Below are positions 45,498 through 54,556 of a stretch of 64,000 nucleotides of DNA, piece by piece. The stretch's first letter is position 1. Every line of letters begins with the position of its first letter. The translations under genes and the position numbers were made by a program. The DNA lies in NCBI GenBank assembly GCA_034522075.1, contig JAXHLO010000011.1:1-64000 (forward strand), read 5' to 3'. Origin of the DNA: UBA7803 sp034522075. Lineage in GTDB: Bacteria; Pseudomonadota; Gammaproteobacteria; Pseudomonadales; Azotimanducaceae. Below the pieces are notes generated by a model that was not told the origin of the DNA, searched no databases, and saw only the letters and a list, made by a program, of their open reading frames with translations.

Positions 45498-45520
45498 CAA
45501 CGCGGGGCAAACGGGGGTCT

Positions 45521-46141
45521 ATGACCATCGAAGTGATCGGCGCCGGATTCGGGCGCACCGGCACCCTGTCGCTGAAGCTGGCGCTCGAGAAGCTCGGCTT
45601 CGACAAGTGCTATCACATGTACGAGTTGCTCCGGCAGCCGGGCCATGTCGAGTTATGGCATCAGGCCACCCGCGGCGACCCGGTGGACTGGCACGCCCTG
45701 TTCCAGGGCTATCGGGCCACCGTCGACTGGCCATCGTGCAATTTCTGGGAGGTGCAACTCGAGCAGTTTCCTGACGCCCGGATAGTACTTTCCGAGCGCG
45801 ATCCCGAGCGCTGGTACGACAGCGTGATGAATACCATTTATCCGGGTAGTCTGCAGCGCCGGGAGTCTGACGATCCCGCCGATCGTGCCTGGGCCGACAT
45901 GGCCTTCGAATTGATCTGGGATGGTACCTTTCATGGCCGCATTGAAGACCGTGAACATGCGATCGACGTCTATCTGGCCCACAACGACTACGTGAAAAGC
46001 CATGTGCCGCCGGACCGGTTACTGGTGTTCGAGGCGTCCCAGGGCTGGGAGCCGTTGTGCGGGTTTCTCGGCCGGCCGGTGCCGGACGAGCCCTATCCGC
46101 GCGTCAACACCACCGAGGAATTTCAGGCCCGATCCGAGTGA
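45521..46141 (+). CDS. Sulfotransferase-family protein
   Basis: 206 residues. The PAPS 5'-phosphosulfate loop 'GAGFGRTGTLSLKLALEKLG' is at the N-terminus, and the 3'-phosphate loop is probably 'IVLSERDPERWYDSV'. 'WPSCNFWEVQLEQFPDARI' and 'VFEASQGWEPLCGFLGRPVP' match the Sulfotransfer_4 group. The acceptor is unknown. Close spacing to the DUF4399 gene suggests co-transcription. Confidence 0.82.
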   Translation: MTIEVIGAGFGRTGTLSLKLALEKLGFDKCYHMYELLRQPGHVELWHQATRGDPVDWHALFQGYRATVDWPSCNFWEVQLEQFPDARIVLSERDPERWYDSVMNTIYPGSLQRRESDDPADRAWADMAFELIWDGTFHGRIEDREHAIDVYLAHNDYVKSHVPPDRLLVFEASQGWEPLCGFLGRPVPDEPYPRVNTTEEFQARSE

Positions 46142-46166
46142 AGCTGTATTGCCGCTGCGGCGGCGA

Positions 46167-46604
46167 CTACATGCCTGCGGCGGTGTCTGTGACCGAGAGC
46201 CGTGCGCGGAGCTGACGAACCGCTTCCAGTTCGTAGTTGGCGTGCAGCGAGGAGCGTGATTTCAAGCCGGCGATCTCGTGCTCGCTGAACCAGCCGATAT
46301 CGAGCAGTTCGGTATCGTCGAAGCGCACAATGTCCTCAGTGAGCGGGGCGGCGAACACCATGTGCATGGCGCGCTTGTACGGATAGGCGCCGATTTCCAT
46401 GAGCTCCGGCAGATAGATCTCGAGCTCTTCTTCCAACTCCCGCGCGGCGGCTCGCAGAGGCGACTCCCCCCACTCGATCTGGCCCCCGGGCAGACCCCAG
46501 CGTCGGTTGCCGGCCCAGAAGCGATTGTGCATGGCCAGCAGATAGCGATTGTCTTTGTAAAGGATGCAGCGGGCGGTCTTATAGCGGACTTTGTTCTGGG
46601 TCAT
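46167..46604 (-). CDS. NUDIX hydrolase
   Basis: 145 residues with a full Nudix box: 'GGQIEWGESPLRAAARELEE' followed by 'ELEI', i.e. G-x5-E-x7-REL-x-EE. Such enzymes cleave nucleoside diphosphates linked to another group. The start is 49 bases before the PIG-L gene end on the same strand. Substrate not assignable. Confidence 0.88.
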   Translation of the reverse strand: MTQNKVRYKTARCILYKDNRYLLAMHNRFWAGNRRWGLPGGQIEWGESPLRAAARELEEELEIYLPELMEIGAYPYKRAMHMVFAAPLTEDIVRFDDTELLDIGWFSEHEIAGLKSRSSLHANYELEAVRQLRARLSVTDTAAGM

Positions 46605-46652
46605 GGATACAGTATATCACCTGCCCGCCGCCGCCGCGTGATGTTCGTCCCG

Positions 46653-47432
46653 TCAATGCGGGCTGGCGAACCACTCGGCCAGTTTTTCGCGGGATATCTG
46701 CCGGCCGTACTCCGAACGCTCGAAGGCCTCGGCGAGTTCCATGCCCGGCGTGCCGTGCCGCCGGGCCACGGCCCGGGGGCGCCTGCCGTAGAACTCGCGC
46801 AGGAACGCGAGCCGATCATCGCCGATGGTGATCCCTGCCATGTGCGGCAACCACTCGAAAACCTGGGATTCGTGGCAGGCCAGCAGTTCGACGATGGCGT
46901 CGAACTCGGCGGCGATATCGACGACAACGTCGGCGCGGAAAGGGCTGGGCCGCTGGAAGAAATCGCACATACCGAGTACGACCGGGTCGCGCGGCAGCGG
47001 CGGCACCTCGGGCGCCGCGCTGGGAACCCGCAGCAGATAACAGGCATCCTGCACCAGCCGGGCGGTTGCCCGGTGATCCGGATGGTAGTCTTCGCTGCGG
47101 TGGGTGATCAGCACGTCCGGCCGGTAGCGGCGAACATCGCCGATCAGGCGCCTGCGCAGCTCCAGACTGGCGGTCAGTTCGCCATCTTCGATGTCCCAGA
47201 TATTCAACGAGGCGCCAAGCCTGGCGGCCGCGGCTTCGGCCTCGCGGCGCCGCCGGGGCCGGAGTTCGTCGCGGGACAGGGTGGCATGGCCGGCGGATCC
47301 ATCGGTCAGTGACAGGATGCCGAGACTGGCACCGGCCCGTGAGAGCCGCACCAGCAGCCCGCCGGCATGAAACTCGGCGTCATCCGGGTGTGCGCCGACC
47401 ACCAGTACGCGCAGGTCTGCTGCGCTGGTCAC
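46653..47432 (-). CDS. PIG-L family deacetylase
   Basis: 259 residues from a GTG that overlaps the amidase stop (GTGA). Zinc motifs 'VVGAHPDDAEFHAGGLL' and 'SEDYHPDHRATARL' are characteristic of LmbE/PIG-L N-acetylglucosamine-type deacetylases (as in mycothiol, bacillithiol or GPI synthesis). Part of a coupled run methyltransferase-amidase-PIG-L; substrate unknown. Confidence 0.88.
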   Translation of the reverse strand: MTSAADLRVLVVGAHPDDAEFHAGGLLVRLSRAGASLGILSLTDGSAGHATLSRDELRPRRRREAEAAAARLGASLNIWDIEDGELTASLELRRRLIGDVRRYRPDVLITHRSEDYHPDHRATARLVQDACYLLRVPSAAPEVPPLPRDPVVLGMCDFFQRPSPFRADVVVDIAAEFDAIVELLACHESQVFEWLPHMAGITIGDDRLAFLREFYGRRPRAVARRHGTPGMELAEAFERSEYGRQISREKLAEWFASPH

Positions 47433-48856
47433 TTAACCGACCCTGCCGGCTGCCGCCGATGGTGCAGGGTGGCCTGTTCGAACTCGTGGGCGAGCTGCAG
47501 GAGCCCCAGATCGTCGTGGGGTCCGGCAACCATCTGCACGCCGACCGGCAATCCGCCGGCGGTGAAACCCGCGGGTACCGACAGCGCCGGCATGCCCGTG
47601 ATGGATATGGCGCAGCAGATGGTCATCCAGTCGATGTAGGTGGCCATGGGCTGGCCATTGATCTCCCGAACCCAGTCGGTCTCCACCGGAAACGGCGGGA
47701 CCTGAGCCGCCGGCAGCAGCAGGGCATCGTAGTGTTCGAAGAATTCCACCGATTGGCGGTAGATCCGGGTGCGCCGAACCTCGGCGTCGAGCAGTTCAGC
47801 GGCGGTCAGGGATAACCCCAGATCGATGTTCCATACCGCCGTTTCCTTGGCATGGCGGCGCCAGTCCGGCAGGTCTTCCTCCAGACTGCGGCCGAGTACG
47901 GCCAGGGTGGCGGCGCGCTGAACCTGGAATACGCTCATGGCGTCGCTGAAGTCGGGGCACGCCTGTTCCACGAAACAGCCCAGATCACGAAACGTGCCGG
48001 CCGCCTGCTCCACCAGGCTCTGCACTTCTCGATCTACCGGCACCAGGTTCAGGTCCGGTGACCAGGCGATACGCAGACCCTGCAGATCCCGGGCCAGGGT
48101 GCCGGCGAAAGCGTGGCCGGGCTGGCCCAGTGACAGCGGGTCATCCCGGTAGTGGCCGGCCTGAACGGACAGCAGCAATGCCGCGTCCGCCACTGTGCGG
48201 GCCATGGGGCCGGGCGTGCTGAGTCGCGCCATCCAGCCCAGCGGCCGGCGGTCGGCAACCCGGCCGATGGAGGGCCGCATGCCCACCACATTGCAGAACG
48301 ATGCGGGATTGCGCAGCGACCCACCCATATCGCTGCCGTCGGCCAGGGGCAGCATGCCGCTGGCCAGTGCCGCCGCCGCCCCGCCGCTGCTGCCGCCGGC
48401 GCTACGGTCCCAGTCGTAGGGATTGACGGTGGTGCCGAACAGATCGTTGAAGGTATGCGAGCCCAGGCCGAACTCCGGCATGTTGGTCTTGCCGATGAAC
48501 AGTGCCCCGGCGGCCCGTTGCCGTGCCGCGAGCGGGTCGTCTGCTGGGGCAACTCGATCACGGAAGGGCGTGAATCCGAAGGTGGTGGGAAAGCCGGCCA
48601 CGTCGACGGCATCCTTGGGCGCCATGGGCAGTCCATGCAGAGCCCCGAGCGGCGCGCCGCGAGCCTGCTCGCGGTCGGCCTGGCGGGCCAGGTCCAGTGC
48701 CTGGTCGCGCTCCAGCAGATTGACGATGGCATTGAGCCGGGGGTTGAGGGCTTCGATCTGATCGTAACAGGCGTTCATCAGGTCAACGGCAGATAGCTTG
48801 CCGCGGCGCATGGCGGCGGCCAGCGAGGCGGCGCTGTCGAAAACGAGCTGACTCAT
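47429..48856 (-). CDS. Amidase-signature-family hydrolase
   Basis: 475 residues from ATG 48856, which overlaps the methyltransferase stop (ATGA). Catalytic Ser-cisSer-Lys: Lys in 'GLPMAPKDAVDVAG', the cis-Ser in 'RSAGGSSGGAAAALASG' and the nucleophile in 'ADGSDMGGSLRNPAS'. Substrates of the family range from aliphatic amides to Gln-tRNA; this one lacks partner GatB/GatC genes nearby. Followed by the PIG-L deacetylase. Confidence 0.88.
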   Translation of the reverse strand: MSQLVFDSAASLAAAMRRGKLSAVDLMNACYDQIEALNPRLNAIVNLLERDQALDLARQADREQARGAPLGALHGLPMAPKDAVDVAGFPTTFGFTPFRDRVAPADDPLAARQRAAGALFIGKTNMPEFGLGSHTFNDLFGTTVNPYDWDRSAGGSSGGAAAALASGMLPLADGSDMGGSLRNPASFCNVVGMRPSIGRVADRRPLGWMARLSTPGPMARTVADAALLLSVQAGHYRDDPLSLGQPGHAFAGTLARDLQGLRIAWSPDLNLVPVDREVQSLVEQAAGTFRDLGCFVEQACPDFSDAMSVFQVQRAATLAVLGRSLEEDLPDWRRHAKETAVWNIDLGLSLTAAELLDAEVRRTRIYRQSVEFFEHYDALLLPAAQVPPFPVETDWVREINGQPMATYIDWMTICCAISITGMPALSVPAGFTAGGLPVGVQMVAGPHDDLGLLQLAHEFEQATLHHRRQPAGSVK

Positions 48857-49437
48857 GGTGCGCGCTCCAGATTCCACACCACTACATCCGAAGGTTGCTT
48901 CAGATACAAGCCGCCGCCCACATTCATGAAGTGCCGGTTGAGCCGCCGCCGGTACCAGGCCGCCGGCCGCAGTTGCTGGCGGCTGTCGGTGCGGGCCGGG
49001 TCGAACAGGTCGGCGTCATCGGCGGTGACCACGCTGAGATAGAGCGCACCGCGGCTGAGCCTGGCCAGGTTGGCAATCGCGCGGCCGCAGTCCCGGTCAT
49101 TCAGATAGGCGAGCACATCGGTGCACACCACCAGGTCGAACGTCTGCCGGGCAACGTAATCGACCACGCTGCCGGACGCCCAGTTATAGCGCCGGCACAG
49201 ATAGTCGCTGACCTCTACGCCGCGGGTCCGCGCCTGCGGAAACTGCCGGCCCAGGGCGCGCAGCACCATGCCGGTGCCGCAGCCCATATCGAGGATATGC
49301 CGCACCGGCATTTCCAGATATCTGAGGTAGGCAGCGATAAATGCCGCCTGGCGGCGCGCGGCCGCCGGCGTTACCGCCCGGGTGCGCGGATCGCGGTAGA
49401 ATCGATCATAGTAGGCTTTATCGAAACGCTGGCGCAT
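48853..49437 (-). CDS. Class I SAM-dependent methyltransferase
   Basis: 194 residues; motif I 'HILDMGCGTGMVLRALG', an acidic residue in 'TRGVEVSDYLC' and post-I region 'FDLVVCTDVLAYLND'. First gene of the coupled methyltransferase-amidase-PIG-L unit. The acceptor substrate is unknown; proximity to two amide-cleaving enzymes suggests an amino- or amide-containing metabolite. The 103-base gap upstream is shared with the divergent FAD-oxidase gene. Confidence 0.82.
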   Translation of the reverse strand: MRQRFDKAYYDRFYRDPRTRAVTPAAARRQAAFIAAYLRYLEMPVRHILDMGCGTGMVLRALGRQFPQARTRGVEVSDYLCRRYNWASGSVVDYVARQTFDLVVCTDVLAYLNDRDCGRAIANLARLSRGALYLSVVTADDADLFDPARTDSRQQLRPAAWYRRRLNRHFMNVGGGLYLKQPSDVVVWNLERAP

Positions 49438-49540
49438 GCGTGAATGTTACTTGACGGCAACCGGCGAGTGTTGAAACCTCGCTATGCCATTCTCATCATC
49501 GGTGCCGGCAGCCCGAAGATGACCTCGCGGGAGAGGAATT

Positions 49541-50938
49541 ATGAACGACGTGATAGCGGCCCTCACACAGGCACTCGGCGAAGATGGTGTCCTGACCGGC
49601 GACGCGGTGCGCGAGCGCCAGGCGGGGATCTGGCGCCGGGATACCATTCAGGCCAAGGCGCTGCTGCGGCCGCGCAATACCGCGCAGGTCAGCGAGGCCA
49701 TGAAGATCTGCCACGCTCACGACCAGAGTGTGGTGACCCACGGCGGTCTGACCGGTCTGGTGGACGGTGCGCTGACCAGGCCCGATGATGTGGTGATGTC
49801 TCTGGAGCGCATGAACGCCATCGAGTCGATCAATACCACTGATCGCACCATGATCGTGCAAAGCGGCGCGGTGCTGCAGCAGATTCAGGAGCGGGCGGAA
49901 GATGAAGGCCTGATGTTTCCGCTGGACCTGGGCGGGCGGGGCAGTTGCACCATCGGCGGCAACATAGCCACCAATGCGGGCGGCAACCGGGTCATTCGCT
50001 ACGGTATGACCCGGGACATGGTGCTCGGCCTCGAGGCGGTACTGGCGGACGGCACGGTGATGTCGAGTATGAATCAGATGATCAAGAACAACGCCGGCTA
50101 CGACCTGAAGCAGCTGTTCATCGGCTCGGAGGGCACCCTCGGGATCGTCACCCGGGCCGTGCTGCGTCTGCGTGAACAGCCGCGTCATCAGGCGACACTG
50201 TTCGTGGCCGTCGACGAGTTCGACAAACTGCCCGCTTTCCTGAAGCACATGGATGCCGCGCTCGGCGGGACGCTGTCGGCCTTCGAGGTCATGTGGAACG
50301 AGTTCTACACGCTGGTGACCACGGCGCCGGCACAGAACCAGGCGCCCATCTCCCAGGAGTACCCTTATTACGTGTTGGTGGAAGCCATGGGCATCGACGA
50401 CGCCGTGGTGGAAGCAGCGCTGGCCGAGGCCTATGAGCGCTCACTGATCGTCGATGCTGTGATCGCCCAATCTGAAAATCAGCGCCGCCAGCTCTGGGCC
50501 ATGCGCGACGACGTGGCACAGTGTTTCCGCGACGGACCGACCGTGGCCTTCGATGTGAGCCTGAAGATCTCCGACATGAAGGCCTACGTGGCCGAGGTGC
50601 GGGAACGCCTGCAGCATACCTTCGGCGGCCATCGCTGCTACGTGTTCGGCCACCTGGGGGACGGCAATCTGCATCTGGTGATCGGCGTCGACGATTTCAC
50701 ATCCGATCAGCGCCATCAGGTGGAAACCTGTGTTTACGAACCGTTGCGCGCCATCGGCGGTTCGGTATCGGCGGAGCATGGAGTGGGTCTGGAGAAAAAG
50801 CCTTACCTGGACATTTCCCGTGCTCCGGAAGAAGTGGCAATCATGCGCACGTTGAAGAACGCTCTTGATCCCAAGGGGCTGCTCAATCCGGGCAAGATCT
50901 TCGACCCGGCGCCGCGCACCGGACGGGAGGCCGCATGA
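49541..50938 (+). CDS. FAD-linked oxidase of the D-lactate/D-2-hydroxyglutarate dehydrogenase family
   Basis: 465 residues. N-terminal FAD-binding domain with 'GGRGSCTIGGNIATNAGGN' and 'LKQLFIGSEGTLGIVT'; C-terminal domain with 'FGHLGDGNLHLVIGV' (metal-binding His) and 'SAEHGVGLEKKPYL'. Family enzymes oxidise 2-hydroxy acids and pass electrons to a quinone or ETF. The start of the amidase overlaps its stop (ATGA). GGGAGAGG precedes the ATG. Confidence 0.88.
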   Translation: MNDVIAALTQALGEDGVLTGDAVRERQAGIWRRDTIQAKALLRPRNTAQVSEAMKICHAHDQSVVTHGGLTGLVDGALTRPDDVVMSLERMNAIESINTTDRTMIVQSGAVLQQIQERAEDEGLMFPLDLGGRGSCTIGGNIATNAGGNRVIRYGMTRDMVLGLEAVLADGTVMSSMNQMIKNNAGYDLKQLFIGSEGTLGIVTRAVLRLREQPRHQATLFVAVDEFDKLPAFLKHMDAALGGTLSAFEVMWNEFYTLVTTAPAQNQAPISQEYPYYVLVEAMGIDDAVVEAALAEAYERSLIVDAVIAQSENQRRQLWAMRDDVAQCFRDGPTVAFDVSLKISDMKAYVAEVRERLQHTFGGHRCYVFGHLGDGNLHLVIGVDDFTSDQRHQVETCVYEPLRAIGGSVSAEHGVGLEKKPYLDISRAPEEVAIMRTLKNALDPKGLLNPGKIFDPAPRTGREAA

Positions 50939-52329
50939 GCGAACTGCACTATCTCAGCCTGACCGAGATCGGCCGGCGCATCAAAAGCGGCGAGCTGTCC
51001 GCCACGGAGGTGACCCAGGCGACGCTGGAACGCATTGGTGCCCTGGAAGGCGAGTTGCACAGTTACGCCCGGGTACTCGAGGACCAGGCTCTGGCCACGG
51101 CCGAACGCCTGGATCGCGACCGGCAGGCAGGCAAGCCGCTGATGCCGCTGCACGGTGTCCCGGTGGCGGTGAAAGACCTGTTCTATACGCGTGGTATTCC
51201 GACGGCCGTCGGCACCATGGTGATGCAGGATTTCATTCCGGATCAGGATGCCACCGCGGTGGCCCGCCTCAAGGAGGCGGGGGCGGTGATCATCGGCAAG
51301 ACGCAGCTCACCGAAGGGGCTTTCGGCGCGCACCATCCGGAGATCACCGCGCCGGTCAATCCGTGGAAGCGTACGCATTGGCCGGGGGTATCGTCATCGG
51401 GATCTGCAGTGGCCGTTTCCGCCGGCCTGGCCTACGGTGCTCTGGGAACGGATACCGGCGGCAGCATCCGGTTTCCCGCGGCGAGCTGCGGGCTGGTCGG
51501 GATCAAACCGACCTACGGTCGAGTGAGCCGGTTCGGCGCGTTTCCGCTGGCCGAATCCCTCGACCATGTCGGCCCCCTTACCCGGACGGTGGAAGATGCA
51601 GCGGTGCTGCTGCGTGTGCTCGCCGGTCAGGATCCCGACGATTCCACAACTCTGGCCGATCCGGTGCCGAACTATCCCGCCATGCTGACCGAGCGGCTCG
51701 CCGGCGTGACCATCGGTGTGGACTGGGATTATGTGAGCCGCGGTGTGGACGACGCTGTGGTGCAGACCCTGCGCGACGCCCTGGCGCGCTTCGAAGAACT
51801 GGGCGTGGGTGTGCGCGAAGTGACCATGCCCGGGACCGCGGCCGACCTGGTGAATGGCTGGGCGATAACCTGCGGCGTGGAATGCGCCCGCGCCCACCGG
51901 CGCTACTATCCGGCACGCAAAGCCGAGTACGGCCCCGTGCTGGCCGGGCTGATCGAAACCGGCCTGTCGGCCACCGAAGCGGATTACCAGGCGCTGGAAG
52001 ACCTGCGTCTGCGTTTCCGCGCCGAGCTCGATACGCTGCTGGAAGGTGTCGACATGGTCATTGCACCCTGTATGCCCTCACTGCCGCCGGAGCTCGAGGC
52101 CATGAATGCACGCGTGGTCGACGAGGTGGAGCGGGCTGAATTCATCACCTTCACGGCGCCCTTCGACTATTCCGGACATCCGACCATCACGCTGCCGGCC
52201 GGGGTCACCGCCGATCGACTGCCCAGGTCATTCCAGCTCATCGGCCGGCCGCTGGGCGAACCCACCCTGATCCGCGCAGGCTCGGCCTTCGAGCTGGATC
52301 TGGGCTTCCAGGAGCATCCGCTGGACTAG
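50935..52329 (+). CDS. Amidase-signature-family hydrolase
   Basis: 464 residues, ATGA-coupled to the oxidase. Catalytic Lys in 'GVPVAVKDLFYTRG', cis-Ser in 'WPGVSSSGSAVAVSAG' and nucleophile in 'GTDTGGSIRFPAAS'. Together with the oxidase it could take an amide of a hydroxy acid and process both parts, but this is inferred from coupling only. Distinct from the two other amidases in the window in sequence and partners. Confidence 0.88.
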   Translation: MSELHYLSLTEIGRRIKSGELSATEVTQATLERIGALEGELHSYARVLEDQALATAERLDRDRQAGKPLMPLHGVPVAVKDLFYTRGIPTAVGTMVMQDFIPDQDATAVARLKEAGAVIIGKTQLTEGAFGAHHPEITAPVNPWKRTHWPGVSSSGSAVAVSAGLAYGALGTDTGGSIRFPAASCGLVGIKPTYGRVSRFGAFPLAESLDHVGPLTRTVEDAAVLLRVLAGQDPDDSTTLADPVPNYPAMLTERLAGVTIGVDWDYVSRGVDDAVVQTLRDALARFEELGVGVREVTMPGTAADLVNGWAITCGVECARAHRRYYPARKAEYGPVLAGLIETGLSATEADYQALEDLRLRFRAELDTLLEGVDMVIAPCMPSLPPELEAMNARVVDEVERAEFITFTAPFDYSGHPTITLPAGVTADRLPRSFQLIGRPLGEPTLIRAGSAFELDLGFQEHPLD

Positions 52330-52395
52330 TCGTGCTCCCCCGGTATGATGCCGTCAATGGAAATCTGCCCCCTGTCATGGTCTGATGTGCAGTAT

Positions 52396-53334
52396 ATGAA
52401 CGCTAGAACCCTTCTGCTGCTGGCCGGTCTGCTGGCGCCTGTGTCGGCCTTCCCAGCCGCCTACTCCCTGCCGGAGGACGGCAGTCAGGTGGTGGGCGCA
52501 GTAACCACGGTCCGGGTCAGCTATGAAGACACGCTGGCGTCGGTGGCGCAGCAGTACGGGCTGGGTTATCAGGAAATTCTCGACGCCAACCCCGACGTGG
52601 ACCCGTGGATTCCCGGTGAGGGTACCGAGGTGGTATTGCCGACAGCCTATGTGCTTCCGGATACCCCGCGGGAAGGCATCGTCATCAATGTCGCCGAATA
52701 CCGCCTGTACCACTATCTGCCGGAGCGGAATCTGGTCGTGACCTATCCTGTCGGCCTGGGCCGGGACGACTTCCGTACGCCGCTGGCCACTACGAAGATC
52801 GTTACCGCCATCGAGAATCCCACCTGGACGCCGACAGCTACCTCACGCGCCGAGCACGCTGCGCGGGGTGAACCATTACCGAACGTGGTTCCGCCGGGCC
52901 CGGATAATCCGCTGGGCTCCATGGCATTGCAGCTCGATCTGCCGAGCTATTTCATTCACGGCACGAATCAGCCGTTCGGCGTCGGACAGATGGTCAGCCA
53001 GGGCTGTATCCGGCTTTATGAGCCGCACATTGCGGCGTTGGTCGAGATGGCCAGAAAAGGCACCCAGGTGCGGATCGTGAACGAGCCTTACAAGGTCGGC
53101 TGGCGGGACGACGAGCTGTACGTGGAAGTGCACCGCAACGTGTACAACGAGGCGGATCCGGAAGATCTGGTCCGCCGGGTGCAAACAGCCACGAAAAACC
53201 GCGCCACAGTCGCTGACTGGGCGCGGATCGATAGTCTGATGGAAGCCCCTACCGGCATGCCGGCGAGGATTCCATCACGGTCTGAGCAGGTAGCCGATTA
53301 CTTGCGGGCGCAGCAGGTATCGGAGATACGCTGA
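52396..53334 (+). CDS. L,D-transpeptidase with LysM-like and YkuD domains
   Basis: 312 residues with signal peptide 'LLLAGLLAPVSAFPA'. A LysM-like module follows ('SYEDTLASVAQQYGLGYQEILDANPD') and then the YkuD domain with the catalytic pattern 'HGTN' and 'SQGCIRLY', C204. ErfK/YbiS/YcfS/YnhG of E. coli have this layout and attach the Lpp lipoprotein to peptidoglycan, or form 3-3 cross-links. The ATG at 52396 is chosen because it gives a clean signal peptide. It overlaps an Lpp-like gene on the other strand by 37 bases. Confidence 0.88.
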   Translation: MNARTLLLLAGLLAPVSAFPAAYSLPEDGSQVVGAVTTVRVSYEDTLASVAQQYGLGYQEILDANPDVDPWIPGEGTEVVLPTAYVLPDTPREGIVINVAEYRLYHYLPERNLVVTYPVGLGRDDFRTPLATTKIVTAIENPTWTPTATSRAEHAARGEPLPNVVPPGPDNPLGSMALQLDLPSYFIHGTNQPFGVGQMVSQGCIRLYEPHIAALVEMARKGTQVRIVNEPYKVGWRDDELYVEVHRNVYNEADPEDLVRRVQTATKNRATVADWARIDSLMEAPTGMPARIPSRSEQVADYLRAQQVSEIR

Positions 53335-53576
53335 GCGCGTTCGTTGGCCTGATTGGCTGCATCCATGGCACGTTGTGCCGCAGATTGAGCCGCGCTGGCT
53401 TCCTGGCTGGCGCGGGTGGCGGCAGATGACGCCCGATCAGCAGCGCTTGCTGCCGACTCTACCTGGCTTTCCAGTGCGCTCAGCCGCGATTCGATGCTGT
53501 CAACCTGGTCGGTGCTGACGGATGCACAACCGGCGAAAGCGAATGTTGCAATTAGTGCGATAGCGAATTTCTTCAC
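53298..53576 (-). CDS. Lpp/OprI-like alanine-zipper outer-membrane lipoprotein
   Basis: 92 residues. Lipobox 'TFAFAGC' with lipidated C17. The mature part is a coiled coil with Ala at regular heptad positions ('RASSAATRASQEASAAQSAA') and 'SIESRLSALESQVESA' near the start, as in Lpp and OprI. The C-terminus is 'CCARK': a final Arg-Lys matches the lysine that L,D-transpeptidases link to peptidoglycan, while a cysteine pair just before it is unusual and could cross-link trimers. It is convergent with and overlaps the L,D-transpeptidase gene. Confidence 0.85.
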   Translation of the reverse strand: MKKFAIALIATFAFAGCASVSTDQVDSIESRLSALESQVESAASAADRASSAATRASQEASAAQSAAQRAMDAANQANERAQRISDTCCARK

Positions 53577-53653
53577 GATGAGCCTCTTTTTGTGGCTGTT
53601 AATCGAGGCGCCACGATACCACAGCAGAAGAAATTTGTATGCGGATTGAAAGG

Positions 53654-54511
53654 CTATTCCGCCTCGCTACGCAGCCGATTCAGGGCCTCTTCCACCCAGT
53701 CATCGTCGATCTGCGACGCCTGTGGATAAGCCAGAGGCAGCTTGCCGATCTGCTCTGTGAGCACCTGGGCGACCAGAGCGCGCATGGTCCACTTGTCGTC
53801 GGCGGGGATGACGAACCAGGGCGCGTGGTCGTGGTCAGTATGGGTCATAGCCTCCTGAAAGGCGCTCTGGTGCGCGTCCCAATGTGATCGCTCGTCGATG
53901 TCATTGGGGTCGAATTTCCAGAGTTTCTCATGATTGCTCAGGCGGGCGATCAGCCGCTCCTTCTGCTCGGCTTTGGACAGGTGCAGAAAGAACTTCACGA
54001 TCAGTGTGCCGTTGCGCCACAGGTGGCGTTCCATGGCGGCGATGTCTTCCAGCCGATGGGTCCAGAAAGCTTCGTCGATGTGCTCATGGGGCAGGGGGCG
54101 CTGTTCGATGATTTCCGGGTGGACGCGCACCACCATGACCTCTTCGTAGTACGAGCGGTTGAAGATACCAATGCGGCCGCGCTCCGGCATGGCGCGCCAG
54201 TAGCGCCAGAGAAAGTTGTGGTCGGTCTCCTCGGGGGACGGTTGCCGGAAACTGAAAACCTGAAACCCGGCCGGGTTCACGCCGCTGGTGACACGCTTGA
54301 TGGTGCCGTCTTTGCCGGAGGCGTCCATGCCCTGAAAGATCGCCAGGACCGCATAGCGATTGTCCGCCCACAGCAGTTCCTGCAACTCTGTCAGATGTTC
54401 CACCGCGGCGGCGACTTCCTCGCTGGCATTGTCCAGTTCATCCCAGCGGGTAGAGTAGCGATCGAGATACGTCCCCGGGATGTAGCGCAGCCGACTGGTA
54501 TCGATATCCAT
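53654..54511 (-). CDS. Polyphosphate kinase 2 (PPK2 family)
   Basis: 285 residues. Walker A 'FQGMDASGKDGTIKRV' at about 59-74 and 'GIFNRSYYEEVMVVRVHP' at about 115-132 (Walker B with the lid Arg) are typical of PPK2 nucleotide phosphotransferases, which use polyphosphate to phosphorylate AMP, ADP or GDP. Short single-domain length fits class I or III; subclass not resolved. Encoded downstream of the Lpp-like gene on the same strand after a 77-base gap. Confidence 0.92.
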   Translation of the reverse strand: MDIDTSRLRYIPGTYLDRYSTRWDELDNASEEVAAAVEHLTELQELLWADNRYAVLAIFQGMDASGKDGTIKRVTSGVNPAGFQVFSFRQPSPEETDHNFLWRYWRAMPERGRIGIFNRSYYEEVMVVRVHPEIIEQRPLPHEHIDEAFWTHRLEDIAAMERHLWRNGTLIVKFFLHLSKAEQKERLIARLSNHEKLWKFDPNDIDERSHWDAHQSAFQEAMTHTDHDHAPWFVIPADDKWTMRALVAQVLTEQIGKLPLAYPQASQIDDDWVEEALNRLRSEAE

Positions 54512-54556
54512 TCGTTCAGCGAGCCCGTTGCTGACCAGGCATGTGCGCCGGCATCG

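Noticed and set aside
46653..49437. A mycothiol- or bacillithiol-type biosynthetic cluster around the PIG-L gene
   Set aside because: The glycosyltransferase and cysteine ligase needed for those pathways are absent; only the deacetylase is present.
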